NCBI RefSeq assembly: GCF_014692515.1
Contig: NZ_JACOIK010000007.1
Span: forward strand, 248,001-312,000
DNA: 64,000 nucleotides
Source: Sphingobacterium micropteri
GTDB taxonomy: Bacteria; Bacteroidota; Bacteroidia; Sphingobacteriales; Sphingobacteriaceae
Direction: 5' to 3'
The notes beneath the pieces are model-generated. The model did no database searches, had not been told where the DNA came from, and saw only the letters and a list, made by a program, of their open reading frames with translations. Numbering within the stretch: the stretch's first letter is position 1; the number at the start of each line of letters is the position of its first letter. Below, piece by piece: positions 43,575-51,019 of the stretch. The position numbers and the translations under genes were made by a program.

Positions 43575-44667
43575 GTTACTTTTCGTCGGCGATATTGTTT
43601 TGGAAACGGAGCCTGTTTTATCTACAGAACTTCAAGAGATATTTGCGAAGAATGTCATCCGCTCCTGTAATGTGGAGGCTCCTCTACGCGGTAAAGGGCA
43701 AGCTATTGAAAAAACCGGTCCATTGCTGAACCAACGTCCCGATGCCGCACGTTTGCTCCAGACGATGGATTTTAATTTATTTGTGATGGCGAATAATCAT
43801 ATCTTTGACTATGGTGAAGAGGCCATGTTTCATACGATATCATCGTTAGGTAAAGAAGAGACAATCGGAGCGGGAGATAAGGAGCAAGCCTACCGACTGT
43901 TGGTGAGAACAATAGATAATATCCGTTATGGCTTTTTGGCTTATGGCGAAAGCGGCTATGGAGCGTTAGACGGAAAGAGCACATTAGGATATGCCTGGGT
44001 AAATCACCCAAGGGTAAATTCGGATATAGCGGCATATCGGGCAACAGTCGACATGTTGATTGTACAGGTGCATGCAGGTGTCGAAATGATCGATGTGCCT
44101 ATCCCCGAATGGCGAGATCGATATCGGGAATTGATAGACTGCGGTGCTGATATCGTGATAGGACACCATCCACACATTGTGCAGGGAGTGGAATATTATA
44201 AAAGCAAGCCTATTTTTTATAGTCTGGGTAACTTTTATTTTGATGGTATTGCGAACACGAGTATATGGAATACAGGGGCTATCTTACAATTAGAGGTGAA
44301 GGATGGGCAGCTGTCTGAGTTTGATTTTCATTTAGTGGAGAAGAGTGGACAAAAGCTTGTACTAAAACCGCAAAACGAATCGAAAGAAATATTGGAAAAA
44401 CGAAGTGAGATGATGTCCAATGAATCGGAGTACCTGGAATATATTAACAAGGTTGCTGTACAGGAATGGCAGAAACATCACTCCAATTATTATGCAAAAG
44501 CTTTCAACGGATTATCTAGTTATACATTTCGTTCGTTATTGAAGCATGTTAAGCGGTTAATTTTCAATAGAAAAATAGATTATAACATCATGTGGCACAA
44601 TCTAGCTATCGAAAGTAATCTTTGGATCGTTCGACGTGCCATTGAAAGACTTCATCGACAAAAATAG
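43564..44667 (+). CDS. CapA-family protein (poly-gamma-glutamate / capsule type metallophosphatase fold)
   Basis: A 367-residue protein of the PGA_cap family. The metal-site motifs are present: FVGDIVLE near residue 7, NVEAPL (about 37), MANNHIFDYG (about 76), VQVHAGVEM, GHHPHIVQGVEYY and FYSLGNFYFDG. No signal peptide or N-terminal membrane helix is seen, unlike classical CapA, so it may be cytosolic here. Members act in poly-gamma-glutamate capsule production, or hydrolyse related amide or phosphate bonds. Next to an asparagine-synthase-like protein, it may add or trim an amino acid or amide on a surface polymer; that is inference. It is the last gene of the island, ending 10 bases from the convergent deoR stop. 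Confidence 0.85.
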   Translation: MHHKLLFVGDIVLETEPVLSTELQEIFAKNVIRSCNVEAPLRGKGQAIEKTGPLLNQRPDAARLLQTMDFNLFVMANNHIFDYGEEAMFHTISSLGKEETIGAGDKEQAYRLLVRTIDNIRYGFLAYGESGYGALDGKSTLGYAWVNHPRVNSDIAAYRATVDMLIVQVHAGVEMIDVPIPEWRDRYRELIDCGADIVIGHHPHIVQGVEYYKSKPIFYSLGNFYFDGIANTSIWNTGAILQLEVKDGQLSEFDFHLVEKSGQKLVLKPQNESKEILEKRSEMMSNESEYLEYINKVAVQEWQKHHSNYYAKAFNGLSSYTFRSLLKHVKRLIFNRKIDYNIMWHNLAIESNLWIVRRAIERLHRQK

Positions 44668-44677
44668 CCTCCCCTCC

Positions 44678-45421
44678 TTATCTCACCTCAATCTGGTGCG
44701 CAAACTCCCTTAATTTAGGATGTTTGGGGTCGAGATCCGTAACTAAATAGGTGACGTCTCGTAGAGGGGCGACACGCATTTTCTGATTAGAATTCAATTT
44801 TTCTGCAATACTTAGGATGGCGAGGTTTTTAGAACATTTAATCATTGCGCGTTTAATTTGCACAACTTCCCAATCCGAATCCGTAATACCTTCGTCCAGT
44901 GACAAACTGTTTGTTCCAAGTAAACAGAGATCTACTCGTAAGTCAGAAAGCTCATTGATAACCTGTGCACCCGAAACAATGTTTGTGTTCCGAGATAATT
45001 TCCCACCGATAAGAATGACATCAATGTTGTCCTTCTCTGCTAATTCCAGTGCAACGAGCGGACTAATGGTGAAGAATGTACATTGAAGATCGTTCGGAAC
45101 TGATCGTGCCAATTCAATCATGGTTGTTCCACCACCCACTAATACGGTCATCCCACTTTGTATTAATCCAATAGCCTTGTGGGCAATCTCTTTTTTTGAT
45201 TCTTTCGCATACACATTCCCTTCCTGAAAAGGGAATTGAAAAGATTTGGATAAGGCACCTCCGTATACTTTTAATACCTGTCCGTTCTCGGCCAGTTCGT
45301 TTAAATCGCGTCGTATGGTGTCTTCGGACACGTTCAATTGTACACTTAAGTCGGACGATAATACCTTGTTGTGTAGGTTTATCTGGTGAATGATATAGGC
45401 TTGCCGTTCTTCTTTTAGCAT
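44678..45421 (-). CDS. DeoR/GlpR-family transcriptional repressor
   Basis: Sugar-phosphate-responsive repressor of about 247 residues. I place the start at the ATG at 45421, giving the canonical opening MLKEERQAYIIHQINL and a DeoR helix-turn-helix (LSSDLSVQLNVSEDTIRRDL, about 20-40), then a DeoRC ligand domain with GGTTMIELAR. The frame is open for 48 codons further upstream to 45565, but that extension runs through the inverted hairpin element (45437-45635) and is unlike the family, so it is not the true start. No sugar catabolic target is adjacent. The second hairpin of element copy B1 lies 16 bases before the ATG and would be in the 5' untranslated region. Confidence 0.9.
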   Translation of the reverse strand: MLKEERQAYIIHQINLHNKVLSSDLSVQLNVSEDTIRRDLNELAENGQVLKVYGGALSKSFQFPFQEGNVYAKESKKEIAHKAIGLIQSGMTVLVGGGTTMIELARSVPNDLQCTFFTISPLVALELAEKDNIDVILIGGKLSRNTNIVSGAQVINELSDLRVDLCLLGTNSLSLDEGITDSDWEVVQIKRAMIKCSKNLAILSIAEKLNSNQKMRVAPLRDVTYLVTDLDPKHPKLREFAHQIEVR

Positions 45422-45436
45422 AATATCTACTTTTAT

Positions 45437-45635
45437 CTTCTTTTTCCCCGTGAAAAAGAAGCAAAACCGATCCCGCCATTTGGCGGGGAGCTCATGGACA
45501 TCAAAATAAACACTTGTCCATAAAACTCGCCACTTTAAAATTTGATGCGTCCCTCTACCCCGCACTTCTCCCGCATCGAGAATAGTTTTGAATGAAGGGG
45601 TAGTGCATCAATGATATTTCTACATATCCAAAATT
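45437..45635 (-). repeat. double-hairpin intergenic element, degenerate copy B1
   Basis: On the minus strand, AATTTTGGA (45635-45627) pairs with TTCAAAACT (45592-45584) with one mismatch and one G-U, around a 34-base loop that begins TATGTAGAAAT. The second hairpin, CTTCTTTTTC / GAAAAAGAAG (45437-45446, 45452-45461), is the exact reverse complement, including the loop, of the 25 bases at 29672-29696. Here the two stems are about 120 bases apart, not 17, so the copy carries an insertion or is decayed. Confidence 0.6.
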
Positions 45636-45711
45636 TCACATGTGGCATTTAGGGGCTAAGGGTGGAACAATACAATTGCATGGGTCCTTCCTTAACTTTA
45701 ATTGTCGCATC

Positions 45712-45817
45712 CAGATGTTTGAGGTATGTAGAAACTCATTCTTCGTACTATCCACTATCTCAAACATCTGAAGCGACGAGTTTTTTTGCATACTTTTTTT
45801 GAGGTAAAAAAAGTATG
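45712..45817 (+). repeat. double-hairpin intergenic element, copy B2
   Basis: First stem CAGATGTTTGAG (45712-45723) and CTCAAACATCTG (45759-45770) is a perfect 12-bp pairing around a 35-base loop beginning GTATGTAGAAACTCAT. After 18 bases (containing AAGCGACGAG and a T run) comes a perfect 12-bp second hairpin, CATACTTTTTTT / AAAAAAAGTATG (45789-45800, 45806-45817), loop GAGGT. Compared with copy A2, both arms of each stem differ in matching positions. Confidence 0.85.
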
Positions 45818-45821
45818 AGCC

Positions 45822-45840
45822 AGTCGCGGCTTGAGCGACT
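45822..45840 (-). terminator. possible terminator hairpin overlapping the asd stop codon
   Basis: AGTCGC / GCGACT 6-bp stem with a 7-base loop at the asd stop, followed on the minus strand by GGCTCATAC and a run of seven T residues that belongs to the second hairpin of element copy B2. The element may thus provide the T tract for asd termination. Confidence 0.45.
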
Positions 45841-46828
45841 AAATCAATCCTCTTTTAAGGAGTAATTCAGCGATTTGCACCGCATTGGTTGCTGCTCCTT
45901 TTCTAAGGTTATCTGCCACAACCCAAAGATTTAATGTTTTGTCTTGCGACTCATCACGACGAATACGGCCAACTAAAACCTCGTCTTTACCATGTGCATC
46001 TTTTGGCATCGGATATTGGAGATTAGCAGGGTCGTCAACCACAATAACACCCTCTTGTGCGGCTAGTATCTGACGAACTTCAGCTAGGTCGAAATCATTT
46101 TCGAATTCGATATTTACTGCTTCTGAATGTCCTCCCATAACCGGAATACGCACCGTTGTGGCCGTAACACGAATAGAGTCATCACCCATAATCTTATTCG
46201 TTTCCTGAATCATTTTCATCTCCTCTTTTGTATATCCATTGTCTTGGAATACATCGATATGAGGGATAACGTTTAAGTCGATTTGATAAGGGTATGCTTT
46301 TTCCCCATCTTTTCCCGCCCGCTCATCCATCAATTGATTAACAGCTTTTACACCTGTTCCAGTGACAGATTGATAGGTGGATACGACAACACGTTTAATG
46401 GTATATTTTGCGTGTAGCGGTTGGAGTACAACTACCATCTGGATAGTCGAACAATTTGGGTTTGCAATGATCTTATCCGCTGCGGATAGTACATCACCGT
46501 TCACCTCCGGAACAATTAACTTCTTGGTTGGGTCCATACGCCATGCCGACGAATTGTCCACTACAGTAATGCCTGCTTCGGCAAACTGTGGCGCATATTC
46601 TGTTGAAGTGCCACCGCCTGCAGAAAATAACGCTACATCAGGTCGGAGTGCAATAGCTTCGGCTGGTGTAACGACCTTGTACTTCTTCCCCTTAAACTCG
46701 ATTTCCTTGCCCTTGCTCCGTTCCGATGCTACAGGAATCAACTCTGTTACCGGGAAATTACGTTCCGATAAAACGGTCAAAATCTCTGACCCTACAAGGC
46801 CCGTTGCGCCTACTACTGCAACTTTCAT
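45839..46828 (-). CDS. asd: aspartate-semialdehyde dehydrogenase
   Basis: Reduces aspartyl phosphate to aspartate semialdehyde for lysine, threonine, methionine and diaminopimelate synthesis. The 329-residue protein has the Rossmann start VAVVGATGLVGSEIL, catalytic Cys126 in NPNCSTIQM, and His234 in GGHSEAVN, with GGGTSTEYAP near the NADP site. It acts in the same pathway as DapF at 29680, and both genes are flanked at their 3' ends by the same hairpin element. Its promoter is identified at 46886-46917. Divergent from the threonine dehydrogenase gene. Confidence 0.95.
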   Translation of the reverse strand: MKVAVVGATGLVGSEILTVLSERNFPVTELIPVASERSKGKEIEFKGKKYKVVTPAEAIALRPDVALFSAGGGTSTEYAPQFAEAGITVVDNSSAWRMDPTKKLIVPEVNGDVLSAADKIIANPNCSTIQMVVVLQPLHAKYTIKRVVVSTYQSVTGTGVKAVNQLMDERAGKDGEKAYPYQIDLNVIPHIDVFQDNGYTKEEMKMIQETNKIMGDDSIRVTATTVRIPVMGGHSEAVNIEFENDFDLAEVRQILAAQEGVIVVDDPANLQYPMPKDAHGKDEVLVGRIRRDESQDKTLNLWVVADNLRKGAATNAVQIAELLLKRGLI

Positions 46829-46885
46829 AATTGAATTTGTTTTATTTGTTTATGATATTAAATAATTTACAATAAATTAAGATAC

Positions 46886-46917
46886 CAAAAGTAAGAAAAT
46901 AAAAATAAATTTTGCAA
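46886..46917 (-). promoter_or_regulatory. Bacteroidota-type promoter of asd
   Basis: On the minus strand: TTG at 46917-46915, 21 bases, then TACTTTTG (46893-46886), matching the -33 TTG / TAnnTTTG pattern with normal spacing. The start of transcription should be near 46880, giving a leader of about 50 bases. Confidence 0.65.
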
Positions 46918-47029
46918 TTTATTGCACACAACGCAACGTTTTTCCATGAAAATTTACAGATTTATAATTCTGGTAAAAAAGGATAAACGAAGCAATCGAT
47001 TGCTGTCCAATTTTGCCTAAAAAATGCGC

Positions 47030-47037
47030 TAACTTTG
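47030..47037 (+). promoter_or_regulatory. TAnnTTTG -7 box of tdh
   Basis: TAACTTTG lies 5 bases before the ATG at 47043, implying a leaderless or nearly leaderless message. No well-spaced -33 box was found (TTTTG at 47011 is too near and TTG at 47000 too far). Confidence 0.55.
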
Positions 47038-47042
47038 TTTCA

Positions 47043-47990
47043 ATGAAAGAGCGTATACTCATGATTGGTTCGAATGGCCAAATTGGATCGGAGTTAGCAA
47101 CAGCACTTCGTCGTAAATTCGGTACAGAAAATGTTATCACTTCAGACATTCGGGAGCCGACGGTCTTAAAAAAAGACGAAATTTTTGAAATTATCAATGT
47201 GTTGGACAAGCCTGCATTAACGGATTTGTTTGAAAAATATAAACCTACACAACTTTATCTGCTTGCAGCTATGCTTTCTGCAACCGGTGAGAAATATCCG
47301 CAAAAAGCTTGGGACCTCAATATAAATGGTCTATTAAATGTGTTGGACTTGGCGGTCGAATTGGATATTAAAAAGATTTTTTGGCCTAGTTCTATTGCTG
47401 TTTTTGGTCCACATTCTCCCAAACAAAACACGGATCAATATTGTGTGATGGATCCTGTTAGTATATATGGCGTCAGTAAACTAGCAGGCGAAAGACTTTG
47501 TGAATACTATCATCATAAATATAAGTTGGACATCCGCAGCGTTCGCTATCCGGGTATTATCTCCTGGAAGACTGCGCCTGGAGGAGGAACAACGGACTAT
47601 GCTGTCGATATTTTTATCGAAGCGTTAAAGTATGGTAAATATACCTGTTTCCTCTCCGCCAACACGGCTTTGCCAATGCTCTATATGGAGGATGCGGTGC
47701 GTGGAACGATTGAACTAATGGATGCACCTATAGAACAAATTTCCATCCGTTCAAGCTATAATCTCGGTGGATTATCGTTCACTCCTTCGGAGATTGCCAA
47801 AGAAATTAAAAAAATTCTTCCTAATTTTGAAATGTCTTATGTTGATGACGACCCTCGTCAAGCAATTGCTGACACGTGGCCGGCAAGTATTGATGATACC
47901 TACGCACGCCGGGATTGGAGTTGGGAACCAAAATTTGATTTAGCGTCGATAACAGAAGACATGATTGCGAACCTCAAAACAAACGTATAG
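47043..47990 (+). CDS. tdh: L-threonine 3-dehydrogenase, short-chain (SDR/epimerase-like) type
   Basis: NAD-dependent oxidation of L-threonine to 2-amino-3-ketobutyrate. The 315-residue protein is an extended SDR with MIGSNGQIGSELA (cofactor loop, about 6-18), AAMLSATGEKYP, the YxxxK pair in YGVSKLAGERLCEYY, and RYPGIISWKTAPGGGTTDYA, a stretch characteristic of SDR-type threonine dehydrogenases of Bacteroidota as opposed to UDP-sugar epimerases. The ATG at 47043 is preferred to 47013 because it follows a TAnnTTTG box and begins MKERILMIGSNG. YebC follows immediately after 4 bases. Confidence 0.9.
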   Translation: MKERILMIGSNGQIGSELATALRRKFGTENVITSDIREPTVLKKDEIFEIINVLDKPALTDLFEKYKPTQLYLLAAMLSATGEKYPQKAWDLNINGLLNVLDLAVELDIKKIFWPSSIAVFGPHSPKQNTDQYCVMDPVSIYGVSKLAGERLCEYYHHKYKLDIRSVRYPGIISWKTAPGGGTTDYAVDIFIEALKYGKYTCFLSANTALPMLYMEDAVRGTIELMDAPIEQISIRSSYNLGGLSFTPSEIAKEIKKILPNFEMSYVDDDPRQAIADTWPASIDDTYARRDWSWEPKFDLASITEDMIANLKTNV

Positions 47991-47994
47991 AAAA

Positions 47995-48720
47995 ATGGGC
48001 AGAGCCTTTGAATTTAGAAAAGAAAGAAAATTTAAACGTTGGGCCAAAATGGCCGTACAGTTTACACGCTTAGGAAAAGAAATAGCCATTGCGGTAAAAG
48101 AGAGCGGTCCACACCCCGAAAATAACTCGCGTTTGCGTACAGCTGTTCAAAATGCGAAAGCAGTTAACATGCCGAAAGATCGTGTTGAAGCAGCGATTAA
48201 AAGAGCTTCTGAAAAGGACGCGAAAGGATATGAAGAATTTGTATATGAAGGATATGGTCCACATGGCGTACCGGTTTTGATAGAAACGGCAACCGATAAT
48301 ACCAACCGTACGGTAGCTAACATCAGAAGTTATTTTACGAAATCAGGTGGATCATTGGGTAAAACAGGATCACTTGACTTTATCTTTCAACGGAAATCGG
48401 TATTCCGTTTTGAAGCTGCGGAAGATATTGATGTGGAAGAATTGGAACTGGAACTTATCGATGGGGGATTGGAAGAATTATATGTAGAAGCTGATGAAGA
48501 AGGTAAGGATATTGTCGTCGTCCAAACTTCATTTGAGGATTTTGGAAATATGCAAAGCCTTTTAGAAGAAAAAGGAATTGAAGTGAAATCTGCCAAATTA
48601 GAACGTATTGCCCTATCTCATACTTCATTGAATGAAGAACAAGCTGCCGATGTCCTCAAATTAATCGACAAGATTGAAGAAGACGATGATGTACAGGCGG
48701 TGTATCATAATATGGATTAG
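47995..48720 (+). CDS. yebC: YebC/PmpR-family protein (translation/transcription factor)
   Basis: Conserved cytoplasmic protein of 241 residues. The family hallmark MGRAFEFRKERKFKRWAKMA occupies the N-terminus, followed by GPHPENNSRLRTAVQNAKAV and NMPKDRVEAAIKRA, the acidic VYEGYGPHGVPVLIETATDN and the C-terminal DDVQAVYHNMD. YebC proteins were called transcriptional regulators, and some are now linked to relieving ribosome stalling. The start at 47995 gives the canonical MGRAF. It lies 4 bases after tdh and 14 before a repeat-rich gene that may share its transcript. Confidence 0.94.
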   Translation: MGRAFEFRKERKFKRWAKMAVQFTRLGKEIAIAVKESGPHPENNSRLRTAVQNAKAVNMPKDRVEAAIKRASEKDAKGYEEFVYEGYGPHGVPVLIETATDNTNRTVANIRSYFTKSGGSLGKTGSLDFIFQRKSVFRFEAAEDIDVEELELELIDGGLEELYVEADEEGKDIVVVQTSFEDFGNMQSLLEEKGIEVKSAKLERIALSHTSLNEEQAADVLKLIDKIEEDDDVQAVYHNMD

Positions 48721-48734
48721 AGGAGTGGAATAGC

Positions 48735-49649
48735 ATGACATTTGAGGAATTTTTTGCCAAAAAGAAAATAGACTTGTCACAATTGCAGGGTGATAATCAG
48801 ATGCTGTATGATGAGTTTAGGCAGCATTATACTCAAATGGGCGAAAAAAGTTTCGACCATACCAAGAAGTTTTGGTTTAATAAATTACGAAAGCAGTATA
48901 CGTTGATTGAGGAGGAAACGGTGGTTAGAGATCAAACTGTTTCTGCGGAGATATTAGAGGAGCTTTCTTCGGATCCGGCAACACCAGTAGCTCCTTCGAG
49001 CAAGCCAGCAGGTTTCAAGCCGAGGTTTAAGGCGGGCGCTACCAAAGCTGCAGAACCGGAAAAGCCGAAGGAGGAAGAAGAAATCAAACCGGTAGAGCCA
49101 GTAGCTCCTTCGAGCAAGCCAGCAGGTTTCAAGCCGAGGTTTAAGGCGGGCGCTACCAAAGCTGCAGAACCGGAAAAGCCGAAGGAGGAAGAAGAAATCA
49201 AACCGGTAGAGCCAGTAGCTCCTTCGAGCAAGCCAGCAGGTTTCAAGCCGAGGTTTAAGGCGGGCGCTACCAAAGCTGCAGAACCGGAAAAGCCGAAGGA
49301 GGAAGAAGAAATCAAACCGGTAGAGCCAGGAGCTCCTTCGAGCAAGCCAGTAGGTTTCAAGCCGAGGTTTAAGGCGGGTGCTACCAAAGCTGCAGAACCG
49401 GAAAAGCCGAAGGAGGAAGAAGAAATCAAACCGGTAGAGCCAGCAACTCCTTCGAGCAAGCCAGCAGGTTTCAAGCCGAGGTTTAAGGCGGGTGCTACCA
49501 AAGCTGCAGAACCGGAAAAGCCGAAGGAGGAAGAAGAAATCAAACCGGTAGAGCCAGCAACTCCTTCGAGCAAGCCAACGGGTTTCAAGCCGAGGTTTAA
49601 GGCCGGCGTAACCAAAACACAACCGCCTAAAACAGGGGAAGACGATTAA
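48735..49649 (+). CDS. protein with N-terminal helical domain and tandem 38-residue charged repeats
   Basis: A 304-residue protein I do not recognise. Residues 1-66 are a small helical domain (FFAKKKIDLSQL, FDHTKKFWFNKLRKQY). From about residue 85 there are five full 38-residue repeats plus a sixth truncated one, each with a basic half (SSKPAGFKPRFKAGATK) and an acidic half (EPEKPKEEEEIKPVEP), ending KTGEDD. The DNA units are 114 bases (starts 48987, 49101, 49215, 49329, 49443, 49557) and nearly identical, so they were recently duplicated and can change number without breaking the frame. No signal peptide or membrane segment. The tail is predicted disordered with alternating charge blocks. 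Its position 14 bases after yebC suggests nucleic-acid or ribosome-related work, as inference only. Confidence 0.82.
   Translation: MTFEEFFAKKKIDLSQLQGDNQMLYDEFRQHYTQMGEKSFDHTKKFWFNKLRKQYTLIEEETVVRDQTVSAEILEELSSDPATPVAPSSKPAGFKPRFKAGATKAAEPEKPKEEEEIKPVEPVAPSSKPAGFKPRFKAGATKAAEPEKPKEEEEIKPVEPVAPSSKPAGFKPRFKAGATKAAEPEKPKEEEEIKPVEPGAPSSKPVGFKPRFKAGATKAAEPEKPKEEEEIKPVEPATPSSKPAGFKPRFKAGATKAAEPEKPKEEEEIKPVEPATPSSKPTGFKPRFKAGVTKTQPPKTGEDD
48987..49616 (+). repeat. 114-bp tandem repeat array inside the charged-repeat gene
   Basis: Five full units and a partial sixth of 114 bases. Differences between full units are few (GTA to GGA or GCA at the unit start, one GCA to GTA, GGC to GGT), which also makes long false reading frames on the opposite strand. 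Confidence 0.95.
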
Positions 49650-50881
49650 GGATTATTTTCTAACATATACGCCAACGTGCGTATTACCCTGTCATGTTTT
49701 TTGACAAACGGATTCTCTTCGTTCCAGACATAGCCCGCTAACACAGCACATATCTTACGTTTGACATCTGGATTTTCAGGACGGTGGAAGAAAAGCGTTT
49801 GTAGATTGCCCGTATACCATTCTTTCACATAAGTCGTAAAGACATTAATACCGCGTTGCATATAATCAGCATATTCGACTTGCCAGTCTATTTTCTCTCC
49901 CCGCAATTGACGGTGAGCTAGTTTTGCAGAAAGAATGCCTGATTCTGTTGCAAAGCACACACCGGAAGAAAATACAGGGTCTAAAAATTCCGCACTATTT
50001 CCCGTTAATGCAAACCCATTTCCAAACATTTTGGAGACAGCAGCAGAATAGTTTTTAAGATGAATAGGTTCGAATTCGAAGTCTGTATTCGCAAAACGTT
50101 TGACATAAAAATCAGACAGCTTAATCGCTCTTTTTAAGGCTTCTGCCGTACCGTCGTCTCCCTTCAACTGCTCGATAAAATCCGTGTGTGCAACGATACC
50201 CAAGCTTGTCACCCCATTGGAGAAAGGAATTACCCATAGCCAGACCTCGGTATCCAGTACATCAAATGAAATTTGCGTACCTTCTATACCTTCGGGACGG
50301 TTAATATCCTTAACATGCGAAAAGATGGCGGAATGTGGATTAAGCTGTGATGGTTTGTCTAAATGCAGTAAACGCGGAAGGACACGTCCGTATCCGCTGG
50401 CATCGATGACGAATTTGGCTCTTATTTGTGAGCTGTTCCCAGTTTTATCTTGGATGGTTGTTAAAGAGTCCTTGCCATCAAATTGAATCGCCGTAACAGT
50501 GGTCTCAAAAGTGATGTCCACATGTTTTTGTTGCAATGCCTCTGTCATGGCGTAATCAAAATCGGCGCGTGGAACTTGCCAAGTCCAATCCCAACCCTCT
50601 CCAAATTTATCACTAAAATCGAAGTCGCTAATGACGTCCCTTCGAATAAAACGTGCCCCCGGTTTTTCCTGAAAATTTTGCGCTTGTAACGCAGGCAACA
50701 GTCCCGCTTCGTCGAAATGATCCATGACGCGTGGAATAAGACTCTCGCCTACAACCAAACGCGGAAATTTGGATTTTTCGATAACTTTGATGTGGACATC
50801 TTGTTGTTCTAAATAACCCGCGGCAACACAACCCGAAGGTCCCGCACCGATAATTAAAATATCTACTTCCTCGACATGCAT
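49646..50881 (-). CDS. FAD-dependent halogenase-like / flavoprotein monooxygenase-like enzyme of pigment locus 2
   Basis: Flavoprotein of 411 residues with ILIIGAGPSGCVAAGYLEQQ (FAD, about 8-28), FPRLVVGESLIPRVMDHFD, VPRADFDYAM, VIDASGYG and DTEVWLWVIPFSNG. The last contains W-x-W-x-I-P, the motif that distinguishes flavin-dependent halogenases from hydroxylases, and a Lys in QEKPGARF could be the catalytic lysine. Chlorinated flexirubins are known from Bacteroidota, so ring halogenation of the aryl head is a plausible job; a reductase or hydroxylase role cannot be excluded. The ATG at 50881 (MHVEEVDIL) is chosen; the frame is open 25 codons further. Divergent from the ammonia-lyase gene with 138 bases between the starts. 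Its stop overlaps the convergent repeat-protein gene by 4 bases. Confidence 0.8.
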   Translation of the reverse strand: MHVEEVDILIIGAGPSGCVAAGYLEQQDVHIKVIEKSKFPRLVVGESLIPRVMDHFDEAGLLPALQAQNFQEKPGARFIRRDVISDFDFSDKFGEGWDWTWQVPRADFDYAMTEALQQKHVDITFETTVTAIQFDGKDSLTTIQDKTGNSSQIRAKFVIDASGYGRVLPRLLHLDKPSQLNPHSAIFSHVKDINRPEGIEGTQISFDVLDTEVWLWVIPFSNGVTSLGIVAHTDFIEQLKGDDGTAEALKRAIKLSDFYVKRFANTDFEFEPIHLKNYSAAVSKMFGNGFALTGNSAEFLDPVFSSGVCFATESGILSAKLAHRQLRGEKIDWQVEYADYMQRGINVFTTYVKEWYTGNLQTLFFHRPENPDVKRKICAVLAGYVWNEENPFVKKHDRVIRTLAYMLENNP

Positions 50882-51019
50882 AGCTTGATGAATTAAGTAA
50901 ATTAAAATTAAATTATAGTATTTTTGCAAACGGCTCGATACGATATTGTCCGACAAAAATAGCAGTAAAATCTGTGCTTTTTGATGGTAAATAAAAATTA
51001 GTGAAGAATATAGGCGTAC

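Larger units (their letters stand above)
45422..45838. other. 417-base gene-free region holding a second inverted pair of hairpin elements
   Basis: Between the deoR start and the asd stop. It carries element copy B1 (minus strand) at the deoR side and B2 (plus strand) at the asd side, the same arrangement as 29162-29679. A further GC-rich hairpin, CCCGCC-ATTT-GGCGGG (45472-45487), lies inside B1 between its two stems. The centre (about 45640-45705) has weak similarity to the matching part of the first region (GCATnnnTCCT and TCGCATCC words). No open reading frame of interest beyond the spurious deoR extension. Confidence 0.7.

Noticed and set aside
47043..47990. UDP-sugar epimerase of the polysaccharide island
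   Set aside because: The SDR motifs, especially ISWKTAPGGGTTDYA, fit threonine dehydrogenase, and the gene is next to yebC and asd, outside the glycan island.
48932..49622. Two long reading frames of 222 and 227 residues on the opposite strand of the repeat protein gene
   Set aside because: They arise because a 114-base in-frame repeat keeps several frames open. The products are repeats of low-complexity sequence, and the plus-strand frame has a distinct N-terminal domain and a sensible start.
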